Shown in pieces: positions 15,042-15,113 of a stretch of 15,113 nucleotides of DNA. Location: NCBI GenBank assembly GCA_937967685.1, contig CALBTX010000027.1, forward strand, positions 1-15,113, written 5' to 3'. Source of the DNA: an uncultured Bacillaceae bacterium. Its GTDB lineage: Bacteria > Bacillota > Bacilli > Caldalkalibacillales > Caldalkalibacillaceae. The translations under genes were made by a program, and so were the position numbers. Within the stretch, counting starts at the first letter, position 1. Every line of letters begins with the position of its first letter. Below the pieces are notes generated by a model, which made no database searches, was not told the origin of the DNA, and was given only the letters and a program-made list of their open reading frames with translations.

Positions 15042-15113
15042 GTGTAAAGCTTTTGTGTAAAGCTTTTGTGTAAAGTATCTTTTGTAAAGTATCTTTTGTA
15101 AAGCATCTTTTGT
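15038..15113 (+). repeat. Short tandem repeat array, continues past the window
   Basis: Five and a part units of 13-16 bp: TTTTGTGTAAAGC (15038-15050, 15051-15063), TTTTGTGTAAAGTATC (15064-15079), TTTTGTAAAGTATC (15080-15093), TTTTGTAAAGCATC (15094-15107), then TTTTGT to the end. The first unit begins in the terminator T run, so the array may have grown from it. Confidence 0.85.

Noticed and set aside
14918..15106. Minus-strand open frame over the repeat array
   Set aside because: Its repetitive Lys/Tyr/Thr-rich start is just the translated tandem repeat, and it reads through the terminator.
15038..15113. CRISPR array
   Set aside because: Units of 13-16 bp are contiguous with no unique spacers.

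Overview
The window looks like the chromosome of a low-to-moderate-GC Firmicute in or near the Bacillaceae. The evidence is strong GGAGG-type ribosome binding sites, frequent TTG/GTG starts, AT-rich intergenic DNA, a Gram-positive lipoprotein, and Bacillus-like MurC, Ald, PreT/PreA and D-hydantoinase proteins. I cannot name the species from sequence alone.

Layout. (1) 1-2989: 5'-truncated murC, then a BNR-repeat (beta-propeller) lipoprotein and an unrecognised 192-aa protein whose motifs resemble an ADP-ribosyltransferase fold. (2) 3175-5724: alanine dehydrogenase (ald) and a class III omega-amino acid:pyruvate aminotransferase. (3) 5725-5983: gene-free stretch with degenerate repeats of the aminotransferase 3' end and a 12-bp inverted repeat. 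(4) 5984-6911, minus strand: two overlapping small genes, one coiled coil plus HTH-like and one with a ribbon-helix-helix-like tail, with their own promoter. (5) 7235-14980, plus strand: a reductive pyrimidine catabolism operon (aldehyde dehydrogenase, preT, preA, dihydropyrimidinase, a probable remnant of beta-ureidopropionase, an NCS1 transporter and a 75-aa protein) closed by a strong rho-independent terminator at 15005-15041. Short tandem repeats follow and run off the window.

How it works together (inferred from family knowledge and synteny). The NCS1 carrier imports a pyrimidine base or related compound. PreT/PreA reduces it to the 5,6-dihydro form and HydA opens the ring to N-carbamoyl-beta-alanine. 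An amidohydrolase releases beta-alanine; that step is not encoded intact here. The aminotransferase moves the amino group to pyruvate, giving malonate semialdehyde and L-alanine. Ald deaminates alanine back to pyruvate with release of ammonium and NADH, and the aldehyde dehydrogenase disposes of the semialdehyde. Catabolism of taurine or another omega-amine is an alternative for the Ald/aminotransferase pair.

Most notable: the apparent loss of the beta-ureidopropionase gene with only its 5' end left between hydA and the transporter; the unrecognised divergent pair of DNA-binding-like proteins facing the operon, with an inverted repeat over the operon promoter; the ART-like protein; a serine at the place of the catalytic cysteine of mammalian dihydropyrimidine dehydrogenase; and repeated small tandem duplications at gene ends.
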